From positions 558,001 through 622,000 of the forward strand of contig NZ_WHUT02000001.1 of NCBI RefSeq assembly GCF_009380135.2: a stretch of 64,000 nucleotides of DNA, read 5' to 3'. A program made the position numbers and the translations under genes. This document shows positions 22,289-30,380 of this stretch, in pieces. Position 1 is the stretch's first letter. Each line of letters starts with the position of its first letter. The stretch comes from Fertoeibacter niger (GTDB taxonomy: Bacteria > Pseudomonadota > Alphaproteobacteria > Rhodobacterales > Rhodobacteraceae). Below the pieces are notes generated by a model. It was not told the DNA's origin. It searched no databases and saw nothing but the letters and a program-made list of their open reading frames with translations.

Positions 22289-23302
22289 ATGGTATCCCCG
22301 CCGCGCAAAGCCACCCATATCGCCAAGGACATCCAGCCGCGGCGGTTCATCTTCCTGCTGCTGGAACGCTTTACCATGCTGTCCTTTGCCGGGGCGATCG
22401 AGCCTTTGCGCATCGCCAACCGGGTGTCGGGCGAAAACCTCTATCGCTGGGCGCTGGCGGGCGAAGGCGGCTTTGCCACCTCGTCCAATGGCGCGGCCTT
22501 CAAGCTGGACATGGGGCTGGACGAGATCGAGCGCGAGGACACCGTGCTGGTCTGCGGCGGCATCGACGTGCAGAAGGCCACCACGCGCGGCATCATCGGC
22601 TGGCTGCGGCGTGAGGCGCGGCGTGGCGTGGCGATCGGGGGCCTGTGCACCGGGGCCTATGCCGTGGCCAAGGCCGGTCTGTTGGACGGCAAGAAGGCCA
22701 CGATCCACTGGGAAAACCAGGATGGCTTCCTCGAGGAATTCGAGGATGTGAAGCTGACGAAATCGGTCTTCGTGATCGACGGCAACCGGCTGAGCACCGC
22801 CGGGGGCACATCCTCCATCGACCTGATGCTGAAAATCATCGCCACCGATCACGGGGATGATCTGGCCAATACCGTGGCCGACCAGCTGATCTATTCCGCC
22901 ATCCGCACTGACCAGGACACGCAACGCCTGTCGATCCCCACGCGGATCGGCGTGCGCCACCCCAAGCTGAGCCAGGTCATCCAGATGATGGAAACCAACA
23001 TCGAGGATCCCATCAGCCCCGCCGATCTGGCCGAAGAGGTGGGCATGTCCACCCGTCAGTTGGAACGTCTGTTCCGCCGCTACCTGAACCGCAGCCCGAA
23101 ACGCTATTACATGGAACTGCGCCTGTCCAAGGCGCGCAACCTCTTGATGCAGACCGACATGAGCGTGATCAACGTGGCGCTGGCCTGCGGCTTTGCCAGC
23201 CCGTCGCATTTTTCCAAATGCTACCGTGCGCAATACAACACCACCCCCTACCGCGAGCGCGGCACGCAAGGCAACCCGGTGGGCGCGCGGCTGTCGATCT
23301 GA
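22289..23302 (+). CDS. GlxA-family AraC-type transcriptional regulator
   Basis: 337 residues from ATG 22289; a TTG 12 codons earlier is less likely. The N-terminal DJ-1/PfpI (class I amidotransferase-like) domain spans about 17-195 and keeps the nucleophile-like C120 in GGLCTGAY. The C-terminal AraC DNA-binding domain (about 235-325) shows two helix-turn-helix units, with [21 protein letters not shown] and [19 protein letters not shown]. Relatives (CdhR, GbdR, GlxA) activate genes for carnitine, glycine betaine or related nitrogen compounds. No target is adjacent apart from DAHP synthase. Confidence 0.92.
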   Translation: MVSPPRKATHIAKDIQPRRFIFLLLERFTMLSFAGAIEPLRIANRVSGENLYRWALAGEGGFATSSNGAAFKLDMGLDEIEREDTVLVCGGIDVQKATTRGIIGWLRREARRGVAIGGLCTGAYAVAKAGLLDGKKATIHWENQDGFLEEFEDVKLTKSVFVIDGNRLSTAGGTSSIDLMLKIIATDHGDDLANTVADQLIYSAIRTDQDTQRLSIPTRIGVRHPKLSQVIQMMETNIEDPISPADLAEEVGMSTRQLERLFRRYLNRSPKRYYMELRLSKARNLLMQTDMSVINVALACGFASPSHFSKCYRAQYNTTPYRERGTQGNPVGARLSI

Positions 23303-23310
23303 CGCGCCTG

Positions 23311-23348
23311 CGCATTTTCTGCCCTCAAGTATCCGCGCCGCAGGCCTC
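23311..23348 (-). repeat. Dispersed hairpin element, copy B1
   Basis: Minus-strand reading gives GAGGCCTGCGGCGCGGATAC, then TTGAGGGCAGAAAATG, matching the GGATAYTT core and CAGAAAATG tail of the family. Its first 22 bases are the inverted partner of copy B2 with one difference. Confidence 0.75.
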
Positions 23349-23445
23349 CCCGGCCAGCCCGGGGGTGCCGCCCTCGGGGGCATCGAGCCCCGCTCGGGCG
23401 GCATTGCCATGGGATGAACCCGAGCGGCCCGCAATCGCAGATGGC

Positions 23446-23484
23446 GAGGCCTGCGGCGCGGATATTTTTGCCAGTGTGAAAGCG
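23446..23484 (+). repeat. Dispersed hairpin element, copy B2
   Basis: Starts GAGGCCTGCGGCGCGGATAT and continues TTTTGCCAGTGTGAAAG. Together with copy B1, 97 bases away in the opposite orientation, it forms a 22-base inverted repeat with one mismatch. Confidence 0.75.
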
Positions 23485-23665
23485 CAAGGGTCTGCGACTT
23501 CCCGGTTGCTATCTGGACGGGGCTCCATGTGTCGCCCTGGTCCGGCTGTTCGAAAGCCACTCCACGCCCCTTGCAACGGAGAAAGTGACGCGACCGGCCG
23601 CGGCTTGCGCTGGCAAGGCCGCGCGAACGGGCTCGATGCCCGTGAGCGCGGCACCCCCCATTGCG

Positions 23666-24742
23666 TCAGGTGTCGGGCGCCATCCGGTAGACGGCGCCAT
23701 TGCCCACCGACAGGAACCAGATCGCGCCGTCCGGCCCTTCGCGCACATCGCGGACGCGGGCGGTCTCGGGGGTTTCGATGCGTTCCTCGGCATAGCCGTT
23801 GTCGGGATCAAGCCGCGAGATATGGTCGAACTTCAGGCTGCCGGTGAACACATCCCCGGCCCAGGCATCGAACAGCGTGCCGGAGTGGATCATCAGACCC
23901 GACGGCGCGATGGAGGGGTCCCAGTAATGCACCGGCTGCTGCATGCCGCCTTTCGCCTGCCCCTCGCCAATCTGCGAGCCATCGTAATCCACGCCGTAGC
24001 TGATGACCGGCCAGCCGTAGTTGCGGCCCGGTTCGACCAGGTTCAGCTCGTCCCCGCCTTTTGCGCCATGTTCGACCACCCAAAGCCGCCCTGCGGCGTC
24101 CAGTGCGGCACCCTGCGGGTTGCGGTGGCCCAGGCTGTAGACCTCGGCCCCGCTGTCGCCCAGCAGCAGCACCTTGCCCTCGCCGCGCGCGGGGTCTTGC
24201 GACAGCATGGCCTGCCCCCTGTCACCCGTGGTCAGGAACACCTGGCCCTCTGGCCCTTCGACCAGGCGCGCACCGAAGTGCCTGCCCCCGGGCTGGCCCG
24301 CGACCGTGTGGAACGTCGTGAAATCATCCAGCCGCGCGCCATCTTCCGACAGGATGCCGCGCCCAACCGCCGTGCCCGCGCCCGCGCCGTCAGCGGCGGA
24401 AAAGCTGAGCCAGACTTCGCGCGTCGTGGCGAAATCGGCGGGGATCATCACATCCAGCAGGCCACCCTGCCCGCCCACGACAACTTGGGGCAGGCCCGCA
24501 ACGGCGGCAGGTTCGCCCGCGCCATCGGCAGCGTGCAGCGTCAGCCGCCCGCCGCGTTCGGTGACAAGGAAGCGGCCATCGGGCAGGAACGCAAGGCCCC
24601 AGGGTTCGTCCAGCCCGTCGGCCATTGCGGTGATGCTTACCGGCCCGGCCGATGTTTCGGCTGCAGCAGCCGCCAGCGGCAGCGCGGCAATCCCGGCGAT
24701 CAATGCGGATAGCGAGAGGGTTGTCATGGTCCGCCCGGTCAT
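23666..24742 (-). CDS. Exported PQQ-dependent sugar dehydrogenase-like protein (YliI/Gdh-B family)
   Basis: 358 residues from ATG 24742, with GGAG seven bases upstream; the long upstream continuation of the frame is non-coding. A signal peptide (about 1-28, AAAAAETSA) precedes a six-bladed beta-propeller of the glucose/sorbosone dehydrogenase family: GLDEPWGLAFLPDGRFLVTE, GGQGGLLDV, SLGHRNPQGAALD and NYGWPVISYG. PQQ- and calcium-binding residues lie in such loops (HRNPQG, NYGWP). It would oxidise aldoses in the periplasm if PQQ is available; the true substrate is open. Confidence 0.9.
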   Translation of the reverse strand: MTGRTMTTLSLSALIAGIAALPLAAAAAETSAGPVSITAMADGLDEPWGLAFLPDGRFLVTERGGRLTLHAADGAGEPAAVAGLPQVVVGGQGGLLDVMIPADFATTREVWLSFSAADGAGAGTAVGRGILSEDGARLDDFTTFHTVAGQPGGRHFGARLVEGPEGQVFLTTGDRGQAMLSQDPARGEGKVLLLGDSGAEVYSLGHRNPQGAALDAAGRLWVVEHGAKGGDELNLVEPGRNYGWPVISYGVDYDGSQIGEGQAKGGMQQPVHYWDPSIAPSGLMIHSGTLFDAWAGDVFTGSLKFDHISRLDPDNGYAEERIETPETARVRDVREGPDGAIWFLSVGNGAVYRMAPDT

Positions 24743-24959
24743 CGGAGGCTCCTTTTCCTGTGGTCTGGACGTTTTTCCTTGGTCTTGCCGCGACCTATGC
24801 AGGCGCGGGGCCAAGACCAGCCCCTGCCCGACCGGATGGCGCTTATGTGACCTTGCGTGAGCCGTCCCGGTGCCCCTTCGGCGAAGTTTCGCCGCTTTCC
24901 TTTTCAGATCGGGCGAATTAGGCTCCGCACAGGATTTCGATCCAACATGGGAGATACCA

Positions 24960-26144
24960 ATGAAAAAACTGCTTCTGGCCTCAACGGCCTCCGTCCTTCT
25001 GGCAAGCACCGCAGGGGCCGAAGAGATCAAACTGGGCATTCTGATCGGCTTTACCGGCCCCATCGAATCGCTGACTGCCGATATGGCTGCCGCCGCCGAA
25101 TTCGCCATGAAAGAGGTGAATGATTCCGGCCTGCTGCTGGATGGCTCCACCCTTGTGCCGGTGCGCGCCGACAGCACCTGCATCGACAGCGCCGCGGCCA
25201 CCGCCGCCGCCGAACGCCTGATCACCTCGGACGGTGTGCTGGGCATCGTGGGCGGCGACTGTTCGGGCGTGACCGGGGCCGTGTTGCAGAACGTGGCGCG
25301 TCCGAACGGCATCGTGATGATCTCGCCCTCGGCCACATCGCCCGCGCTGTCCAGCGCCGAGGATGACGGCCTGTTCTTCCGCACCGCACCGTCGGATGCG
25401 CGCGAAGGCGAAGTCATGGCCGACATCCTGATGGAAAAGGGCGTGAAATCCATCGCGCTGACCTATACCAACAGCGACTATGGCAAAGGCCTGTCCGAAG
25501 CCATCGCCAATGCCTTCATCGCCAAGGGCGGCACCGTGACGATCAACGCCAGCCATGAAGACGGCAAGGCAGACTATTCGTCGGAAGTGGCGGCACTTGC
25601 GGCGGCGGGCGGTGATCTGCTGGTTGTGGCGGGCTATCTGGACCAGGGCGGCAAGGGCATCATCCAGGCCTCGCTGGATACCGGCGCGTTCTCGACCTTC
25701 GGTCTGCCGGGTGGCATGGTGGGTGACAACCTGCCGCTGGCCATCGGCCCGGCGCTGGATGGCTCCTACGGCCAGGTGGCACAGTCGGATGGCAGCGGTT
25801 CGGCCACGCTGATCGAAATGGGCAAGGAGGCGGGCTTCAACGCCGTGACCCCCTATACGATGGAATCCTATGATGCCGTGGCGCTGTTCGCGCTGGCGAT
25901 GCAGGCGGCCGGCTCTTCGAAGCCTGCTGATTATGCCGCCAAGGTCATGGAAATCGCCAATGCACCGGGCGAAAAGATCTATCCCGGCGAACTGGCCAAG
26001 GCGCTGGAGCTTGTGAAAGCGGGCGTCGACATCGACTATGAGGGCGCGTCCTCGGTGGAACTGATCGGGCCGGGCGAAAGCGCCGGGCGCTACCGCCAGT
26101 TCGAGATCAAGGGCGGCAAATACGAAACCGTCACCTTCCGCTGA
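24960..26144 (+). CDS. Branched-chain-type ABC transporter substrate-binding protein (LivK-like)
   Basis: 394 residues from ATG 24960, with GGGAG upstream. The signal peptide 1-20 ends ASTAGA. The periplasmic binding fold of type I (Leu/Ile/Val-binding) shows KLGILIGFTGPIES, VLGIVGGDCSGVTGAVLQN and VKSIALTYTNSDYGKGL. It captures the ligand for the adjacent ATPases and permeases. The ligand class covers amino acids, urea, amides and short organic acids. The downstream flavoprotein hints at an N-methylated amine. A hairpin follows the gene, which probably raises its level relative to the rest of the operon. Confidence 0.92.
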   Translation: MKKLLLASTASVLLASTAGAEEIKLGILIGFTGPIESLTADMAAAAEFAMKEVNDSGLLLDGSTLVPVRADSTCIDSAAATAAAERLITSDGVLGIVGGDCSGVTGAVLQNVARPNGIVMISPSATSPALSSAEDDGLFFRTAPSDAREGEVMADILMEKGVKSIALTYTNSDYGKGLSEAIANAFIAKGGTVTINASHEDGKADYSSEVAALAAAGGDLLVVAGYLDQGGKGIIQASLDTGAFSTFGLPGGMVGDNLPLAIGPALDGSYGQVAQSDGSGSATLIEMGKEAGFNAVTPYTMESYDAVALFALAMQAAGSSKPADYAAKVMEIANAPGEKIYPGELAKALELVKAGVDIDYEGASSVELIGPGESAGRYRQFEIKGGKYETVTFR

Positions 26145-26167
26145 TCACGCAAAGCGTGTAGGCGGGC

Positions 26168-26194
26168 GCGGCCCGGGGCCATGCCTCGGGCCGC
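26168..26194 (+). terminator. Attenuating hairpin after the binding-protein gene
   Basis: A 12-bp stem with one G-T pair (GCGGCCCGGGGC with GCCTCGGGCCGC) and a CAT loop lies 23 bases after the stop. It has no clear T-run, so it is probably an mRNA-stabilising or partial-termination hairpin between the binding-protein gene and the transporter genes. Confidence 0.6.
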
Positions 26195-26265
26195 GTCGTT
26201 AAAAACAACAGCCACCGGCGCCCCGGCAAACGGGCCTGCGAAACGGTGGATGACAGGGGAAACAC

Positions 26266-27048
26266 ATGATCGTCGTCGAGGATTTGCACAAGCATTTCGG
26301 CGGTTTTCACGCCGTTGACGGGGCCTCGCTTGAAATCGGGGCCGGGTCGATCACCGGGCTGATCGGACCGAACGGTGCGGGCAAGACCACATTGTTCAAC
26401 GTGATCGCCGGGCGGCTGAAACCCACCTCGGGCCGGGTCTTGATGGCGGGTGAGGATATCACCGGCCTCGCCCCGCATGACCTGTTTCACAAGGGCCTGC
26501 TGCGCACCTTTCAGATCGCCCATGAATTCGGCAGCATGACGGTGCGGGAAAACCTGATGATGGTGCCCTCCGCGCAATCGGGTGAAACGCTGTGGAACGC
26601 CTGGTTCCGCCGCGGTGCCGTGGCGGCCGAGGAACGCGCGATCCGCGACAAGGCCGATGAGGTGCTGGAATTCCTGACCATCAGCCATCTGGCGGATGAA
26701 CGGGCGGCGAACATTTCCGGCGGGCAGAAAAAGCTGCTGGAACTGGGCCGCACCATGATGGTGGATGCCAAGATCGTGTTTCTGGACGAGGTGGGCGCAG
26801 GCGTGAACCGCACGCTCTTGAACACCATCGGCGATGCGATCCGCCGCCTGAACACCGAGCGGGGATACACCTTCTGCGTGATCGAGCATGACATGGATTT
26901 CATCGGCAGCCTGTGCAACCCGGTGATCTGCATGGCCGAGGGCCGCGTGCTGGCGCAGGGCACGGTGGACGAGGTGAAGAACGACGAGCGGGTGATCGAG
27001 GCCTATCTGGGCACCGGGCTGAAGAACAAGGTGGTGGCGCATGGCTGA
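26266..27048 (+). CDS. ABC transporter ATP-binding protein (LivG-like)
   Basis: 260 residues. Walker A is GPNGAGKTT near 37-45, the signature ISGGQKKLLELGR, and Walker B FLDEVGAGVN (with Val where DEP is usual), followed by a conserved EHDMDFI switch segment. It has the LivG-type long loop after FQIAHEF. One of two ATPases of the importer. Ribosome site AGGGG precedes the ATG. A dispersed hairpin element separates it from the next gene. Confidence 0.94.
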   Translation: MIVVEDLHKHFGGFHAVDGASLEIGAGSITGLIGPNGAGKTTLFNVIAGRLKPTSGRVLMAGEDITGLAPHDLFHKGLLRTFQIAHEFGSMTVRENLMMVPSAQSGETLWNAWFRRGAVAAEERAIRDKADEVLEFLTISHLADERAANISGGQKKLLELGRTMMVDAKIVFLDEVGAGVNRTLLNTIGDAIRRLNTERGYTFCVIEHDMDFIGSLCNPVICMAEGRVLAQGTVDEVKNDERVIEAYLGTGLKNKVVAHG

Positions 27049-27063
27049 CGGCGGCATGAGGGC

Positions 27064-27120
27064 CGGCGCCGGGGGGCTGACTGCCCCCCGGCCCCCCCGT
27101 GGATATTTGTCTCTGGAAAG
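27064..27120 (+). repeat. Dispersed hairpin element, copy C
   Basis: CCGGGGGGC-TGACT-GCCCCCCGG hairpin (27069-27091), then CCCCCCGTGGATATTT and TCTCTGGAAAG. It lies inside an operon, between the two ATPase genes, so it is transcribed. Confidence 0.85.
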
Positions 27121-27155
27121 AGGGGCCGGGTGGCGACAGGCGCGCGGGTGTTGGC

Positions 27156-27866
27156 ATGGCTGAACCCTTTCTGATCGGCGAGAACATGACCGGCGGCTAT
27201 GGGGCCGTGGATATTCTGCACGGCTGCACGCTGGCCGTGGAAAAAGGCGAGATCGCGGTGATCGTCGGCCCCAACGGGGCTGGCAAATCCACCGCGATGA
27301 AGGCGGTGTTCGGCATGCTGAAGCTGCGCGGTGGCGCGGTGCGGCTGGCGGGCGAGGATATCACCACGCTGACCCCGCAGGCGCGCGTGGCCAAGGGCAT
27401 GGCGTTTGTGCCGCAGACGCAGAACATCTTCACCACCATGACGGTGGAGGAGAACCTGGAAATGGGTGCCTTCCTGCGCCGCGATGACATCAAGGGCACG
27501 ATGGCGCAGGTGTATGACCTGTTCCCGATCCTGAAAACGAAACGTTATCAGGCGGCGGGCGAATTGTCGGGCGGGCAGCGCCAGCAGGTCGCCGTGGGCC
27601 GCGCGCTGATGACGCAGCCAAAGGTCTTGATGCTGGACGAACCGACCGCAGGCGTCAGCCCCATCGTGATGGACGAGTTGTTCGACCGCATCATCGAGGT
27701 GGCCCGCACCGGGATTTCCATCCTGATGGTGGAACAGAACGCCCGGCAGGCGCTGGAGATTGCCCACAAGGGCTATGTGCTGGTGCAGGGTTCCAACCGT
27801 TTCACCGACACCGGGCAGGCGTTGATGGCCGACCCCGAGGTCCGCCGTTCGTTTCTGGGGGGCTGA
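27156..27866 (+). CDS. ABC transporter ATP-binding protein (LivF-like)
   Basis: 236 residues from ATG 27156, where homology begins (MAEPFLIGENMTGGYG). Walker A GPNGAGKST, signature LSGGQRQQVAVGR and Walker B LMLDEPTAGV are all intact; PQTQNIFTTMTVEENL is typical of LivF. It pairs with the LivG-like subunit. The LivH-like gene starts 5 bases after its stop. Confidence 0.95.
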   Translation: MAEPFLIGENMTGGYGAVDILHGCTLAVEKGEIAVIVGPNGAGKSTAMKAVFGMLKLRGGAVRLAGEDITTLTPQARVAKGMAFVPQTQNIFTTMTVEENLEMGAFLRRDDIKGTMAQVYDLFPILKTKRYQAAGELSGGQRQQVAVGRALMTQPKVLMLDEPTAGVSPIVMDELFDRIIEVARTGISILMVEQNARQALEIAHKGYVLVQGSNRFTDTGQALMADPEVRRSFLGG

Positions 27867-27870
27867 GGCC

Positions 27871-28881
27871 ATGGACATTCTCAACGCCCTTGTGGCCTTT
27901 GCCAATTTCGTCTTTGTCCCCGGTCTGGCTTACGGCGCGCAGATTGCGCTGGGGGCGCTGGGGGCCACGCTGATCTATGGCATCCTGCGGTTTTCCAACT
28001 TTGCCCATGGCGATACCATGGCCTTGGGCACAACATTCGCCATTCTTGTGACCTGGGGGTTTCAGGCGCTTGGCATCACCTTCGGCTTTCTGCCCACCGC
28101 GCTGCTGGCCCTGCCCTTTGCCATCATCATGACCGCCGCCTTCGTGCTGGGCACTGACCGGGTGGTGTATCGGTTCTACCGGCGGCAAAAGGCGGCGCCG
28201 ACCATTCTGGTGATCGTTTCGCTGGGGGTGATGTTCATCATGAACGGCCTCAACCGCTTCATCATCGGGGTGGGCGAGATCAACTTTGCCGATGGCGCGC
28301 GGTTCGTCATCACGGCGGGCGATTTCCGGGCGATGACCGGGCTGACAGAGGGGCTGGCGATCAAGGCCACGCAGGCCATCACCGTGGTGACGGCGGTGAT
28401 CGTGGTGGGCCTGCTGTTCTGGTTCCTGCAAAAGACCCGCACCGGCAAAAGCATGCGCGCCTTTTCCGACAACGAGGATCTGGCGCTGCTGTCGGGCATC
28501 AACCCCGACCGTGTGGTGCAGGTGACATGGATCATCGCGGCCGGCCTCGCGACCATTGCCGGGGTGCTTTACGGGCTGGACAAAAGCTTCAAGGCCTTCA
28601 CCTATTTCCAGCTTTTGCTGCCGATCTTCGCCGCCGCCGTGGTGGGGGGCTTGGGCAACCCGCTGGGCGCGATTGCGGGCGGGTTCATCGTGGCCTTTTC
28701 CGAAGTGATGGTCACATATGCGTGGAAAAAGGTGCTGACCTATCTGGTGCCCGAAAGCATGGCACCGGATGGTTTGGTGCAACTGATGTCCACCGACTAT
28801 AAATTCGCCGTCAGCTTCACGATCCTGATCATCGTGCTGCTGTTCCTGCCCACCGGCATCTTCAAGGGGAAATCGGCATGA
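27871..28881 (+). CDS. Branched-chain-type ABC permease (LivH-like)
   Basis: 336 residues with about eight membrane segments. Typical LivH sequence is YGAQIALGALGATLIYGILRF, NFAHGDTMALG, TGKSMRAFSDNEDLALLSGI and AAVVGGLGNPLGAIAGGFIV. It forms half of the channel. GAGG precedes the start. The stop overlaps the LivM-like start by 4 bases. Confidence 0.94.
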   Translation: MDILNALVAFANFVFVPGLAYGAQIALGALGATLIYGILRFSNFAHGDTMALGTTFAILVTWGFQALGITFGFLPTALLALPFAIIMTAAFVLGTDRVVYRFYRRQKAAPTILVIVSLGVMFIMNGLNRFIIGVGEINFADGARFVITAGDFRAMTGLTEGLAIKATQAITVVTAVIVVGLLFWFLQKTRTGKSMRAFSDNEDLALLSGINPDRVVQVTWIIAAGLATIAGVLYGLDKSFKAFTYFQLLLPIFAAAVVGGLGNPLGAIAGGFIVAFSEVMVTYAWKKVLTYLVPESMAPDGLVQLMSTDYKFAVSFTILIIVLLFLPTGIFKGKSA

Positions 28882-30206
28882 GCACCCGCATCAACGCAAA
28901 CCCGAACAGCCGCAGCCGCACCTTGCTGCTGTTCGGCCTTGTCGCGGCCTTGTTCATCGGCACGGGGTTCGTGCAAAGCTGGAACTCGTCGCTGGGCATT
29001 CTGAACATGGCGCTGATCTCGGCGATCATGGCCATGGGGGTGAACCTGCAATGGGGCTATGCGGGCCTGTTCAACGTGGGCATCATGGGCTTTGTGGCGC
29101 TGGGGGGGCTGGCGGTGGTGCTGACGTCATCAACCCCGCTGCCTGATGCCTGGCGCGCGGGCGGGCCGGGGATCGTGGCGGGGCTGGCGCTGGGGGCGGC
29201 GACCATCGGTGTGGCCGTGGCGCTTTACAAGCGCCTGCCCAAGGGGCGGTTGCGGACGGTCGTCATGCTTGCGGTGCTGGTGGGCGGGTTCTTTGCCTAT
29301 CGCGCCGTGTTTGACCCTGCGGTCGCGGCCGTCGAGGCGAACAACCCCGCCGCTCATGGCAATATCGGCGGGCTTGGCCTGCCGGTGCTGCTGGCCTGGC
29401 CGATGGGGGGCCTTCTGGCCGCCGCCGCCGCCTGGGCCATCGGCAAGACCGCGCTGGGGCTGCGGTCGGATTATCTGGCCATCGCCACGCTGGGCATCGC
29501 CGAGATCATCATCGCGGTGATGAAGAACGAGGACTGGCTGGCGCGCGGGGTAAAGAACCTGATCGGCCTGCCCCGCCCGGTGCCCTATGAGGTGGATCTG
29601 CAAAAGGATGCCGATTTTCTGGCCCGCGCCGCCGATTGGGGCGTGGACCCGGTGACGACTTCCTCGATTGTCGTGAAGCTGAGCTACGCCGGGCTTTTTG
29701 CCGCGGTGCTGGTGGCCATTGTCGTGCTGTCGGAACTTGCGCTGAAATCGCCCTGGGGCCGGATGATGCGCGCCATCCGCGACAACGAGGTGTCGGCCGA
29801 GGCGATGGGCAAGGATGTGACCCGGCGGCATCTGCAAATCTTCATCCTTGGGTCGGCCATCGTGGGCATTGCCGGCGCGATGATGACGACTCTGGACGGG
29901 CAGTTGACGCCAGGCACCTACAACCCGCTGCGATTCACCTTTCTGGTCTGGGTGATGGTGATCGTGGGCGGTTCGGGCAACAATCTGGGGGCTGTGCTGG
30001 GCGGCTTCCTGATCTGGTGGCTGTGGGTGATGGTAGAGCCGATCGGGTTGCTGCTGATGGACGGGATCACCGCTGGCATGGCAGACGGGTCTTGGCTGAA
30101 GGCGCATCTGCAGGATGCGGCGGCGCATATGCGGCTGCTGACCATGGGGATCGTGCTGCTGCTGGTGCTGCGGTTCAGCCCGCGGGGGTTGATACCGGAG
30201 AAGTAG
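28878..30206 (+). CDS. Branched-chain-type ABC permease (LivM-like)
   Basis: 442 residues, longer than many LivM proteins because of an insertion of extra membrane and loop sequence (about 95-170). Core motifs are MGVNLQWGYAGLFNVGIMGF, LRSDYLAIATLGIAEII, WGRMMRAIRDNEVSAEAMGKD and VGGSGNNLGAVLGG. It completes the importer. A dispersed hairpin element follows the stop by 14 bases. Confidence 0.93.
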   Translation: MSTRINANPNSRSRTLLLFGLVAALFIGTGFVQSWNSSLGILNMALISAIMAMGVNLQWGYAGLFNVGIMGFVALGGLAVVLTSSTPLPDAWRAGGPGIVAGLALGAATIGVAVALYKRLPKGRLRTVVMLAVLVGGFFAYRAVFDPAVAAVEANNPAAHGNIGGLGLPVLLAWPMGGLLAAAAAWAIGKTALGLRSDYLAIATLGIAEIIIAVMKNEDWLARGVKNLIGLPRPVPYEVDLQKDADFLARAADWGVDPVTTSSIVVKLSYAGLFAAVLVAIVVLSELALKSPWGRMMRAIRDNEVSAEAMGKDVTRRHLQIFILGSAIVGIAGAMMTTLDGQLTPGTYNPLRFTFLVWVMVIVGGSGNNLGAVLGGFLIWWLWVMVEPIGLLLMDGITAGMADGSWLKAHLQDAAAHMRLLTMGIVLLLVLRFSPRGLIPEK

Positions 30207-30220
30207 CGATAGCAACCAAG

Positions 30221-30279
30221 GCCGGGGGGCTGTCTGCCCCCCGGACCCCCCGAGGATATTTGCCGACAGAAAATGAGAA
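30221..30279 (+). repeat. Dispersed hairpin element, copy D
   Basis: CCGGGGGGC-TGTCT-GCCCCCCGG hairpin (30222-30244), then ACCCCCCGAGGATATTT and GACAGAAAATGAGAAC. It sits after the last transporter gene, upstream of the flavoprotein gene. Confidence 0.88.
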
Positions 30280-30301
30280 CAGAGCCGCAGTTCTTTCACG
30301 A

Positions 30302-30325
30302 CATGTTTTGTCGCATCCAAACATG
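30302..30325. promoter_or_regulatory. Candidate operator upstream of the flavoprotein gene
   Basis: A perfect inverted repeat CATGTTT-N10-AAACATG lies 56 bases before the ATG of the dimethylglycine dehydrogenase-like gene and after the hairpin element. The spacing suits a dimeric helix-turn-helix regulator. No regulator gene is adjacent. Confidence 0.35.
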
Positions 30326-30380
30326 ACCCCCGAGCTGTGACCGGGCCACTCTGCCCCAAAGTTCACGCGCGGAGTCCCCC

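Larger units (their letters stand above)
23303..23665. other. 363-bp non-coding region made of nested inverted repeats
   Basis: No credible gene lies between the GlxA-type regulator and the sugar dehydrogenase, which end toward each other. The region contains two opposite copies of the dispersed GGATAYTT element (23311-23348 and 23446-23484). A second pair of imperfect inverted repeats, 31 bases each, lies at 23361-23391 and 23629-23659. A 9-bp pair, CCGCTCGGG and CCCGAGCGG, lies between. The RNA could fold into large cruciform structures. Confidence 0.7.

Noticed and set aside
24743-25453. N-terminal extension of the sugar dehydrogenase frame up to 25453
   Set aside because: It runs antisense through the binding-protein gene; the ATG at 24742 has a good ribosome site and starts a signal peptide.
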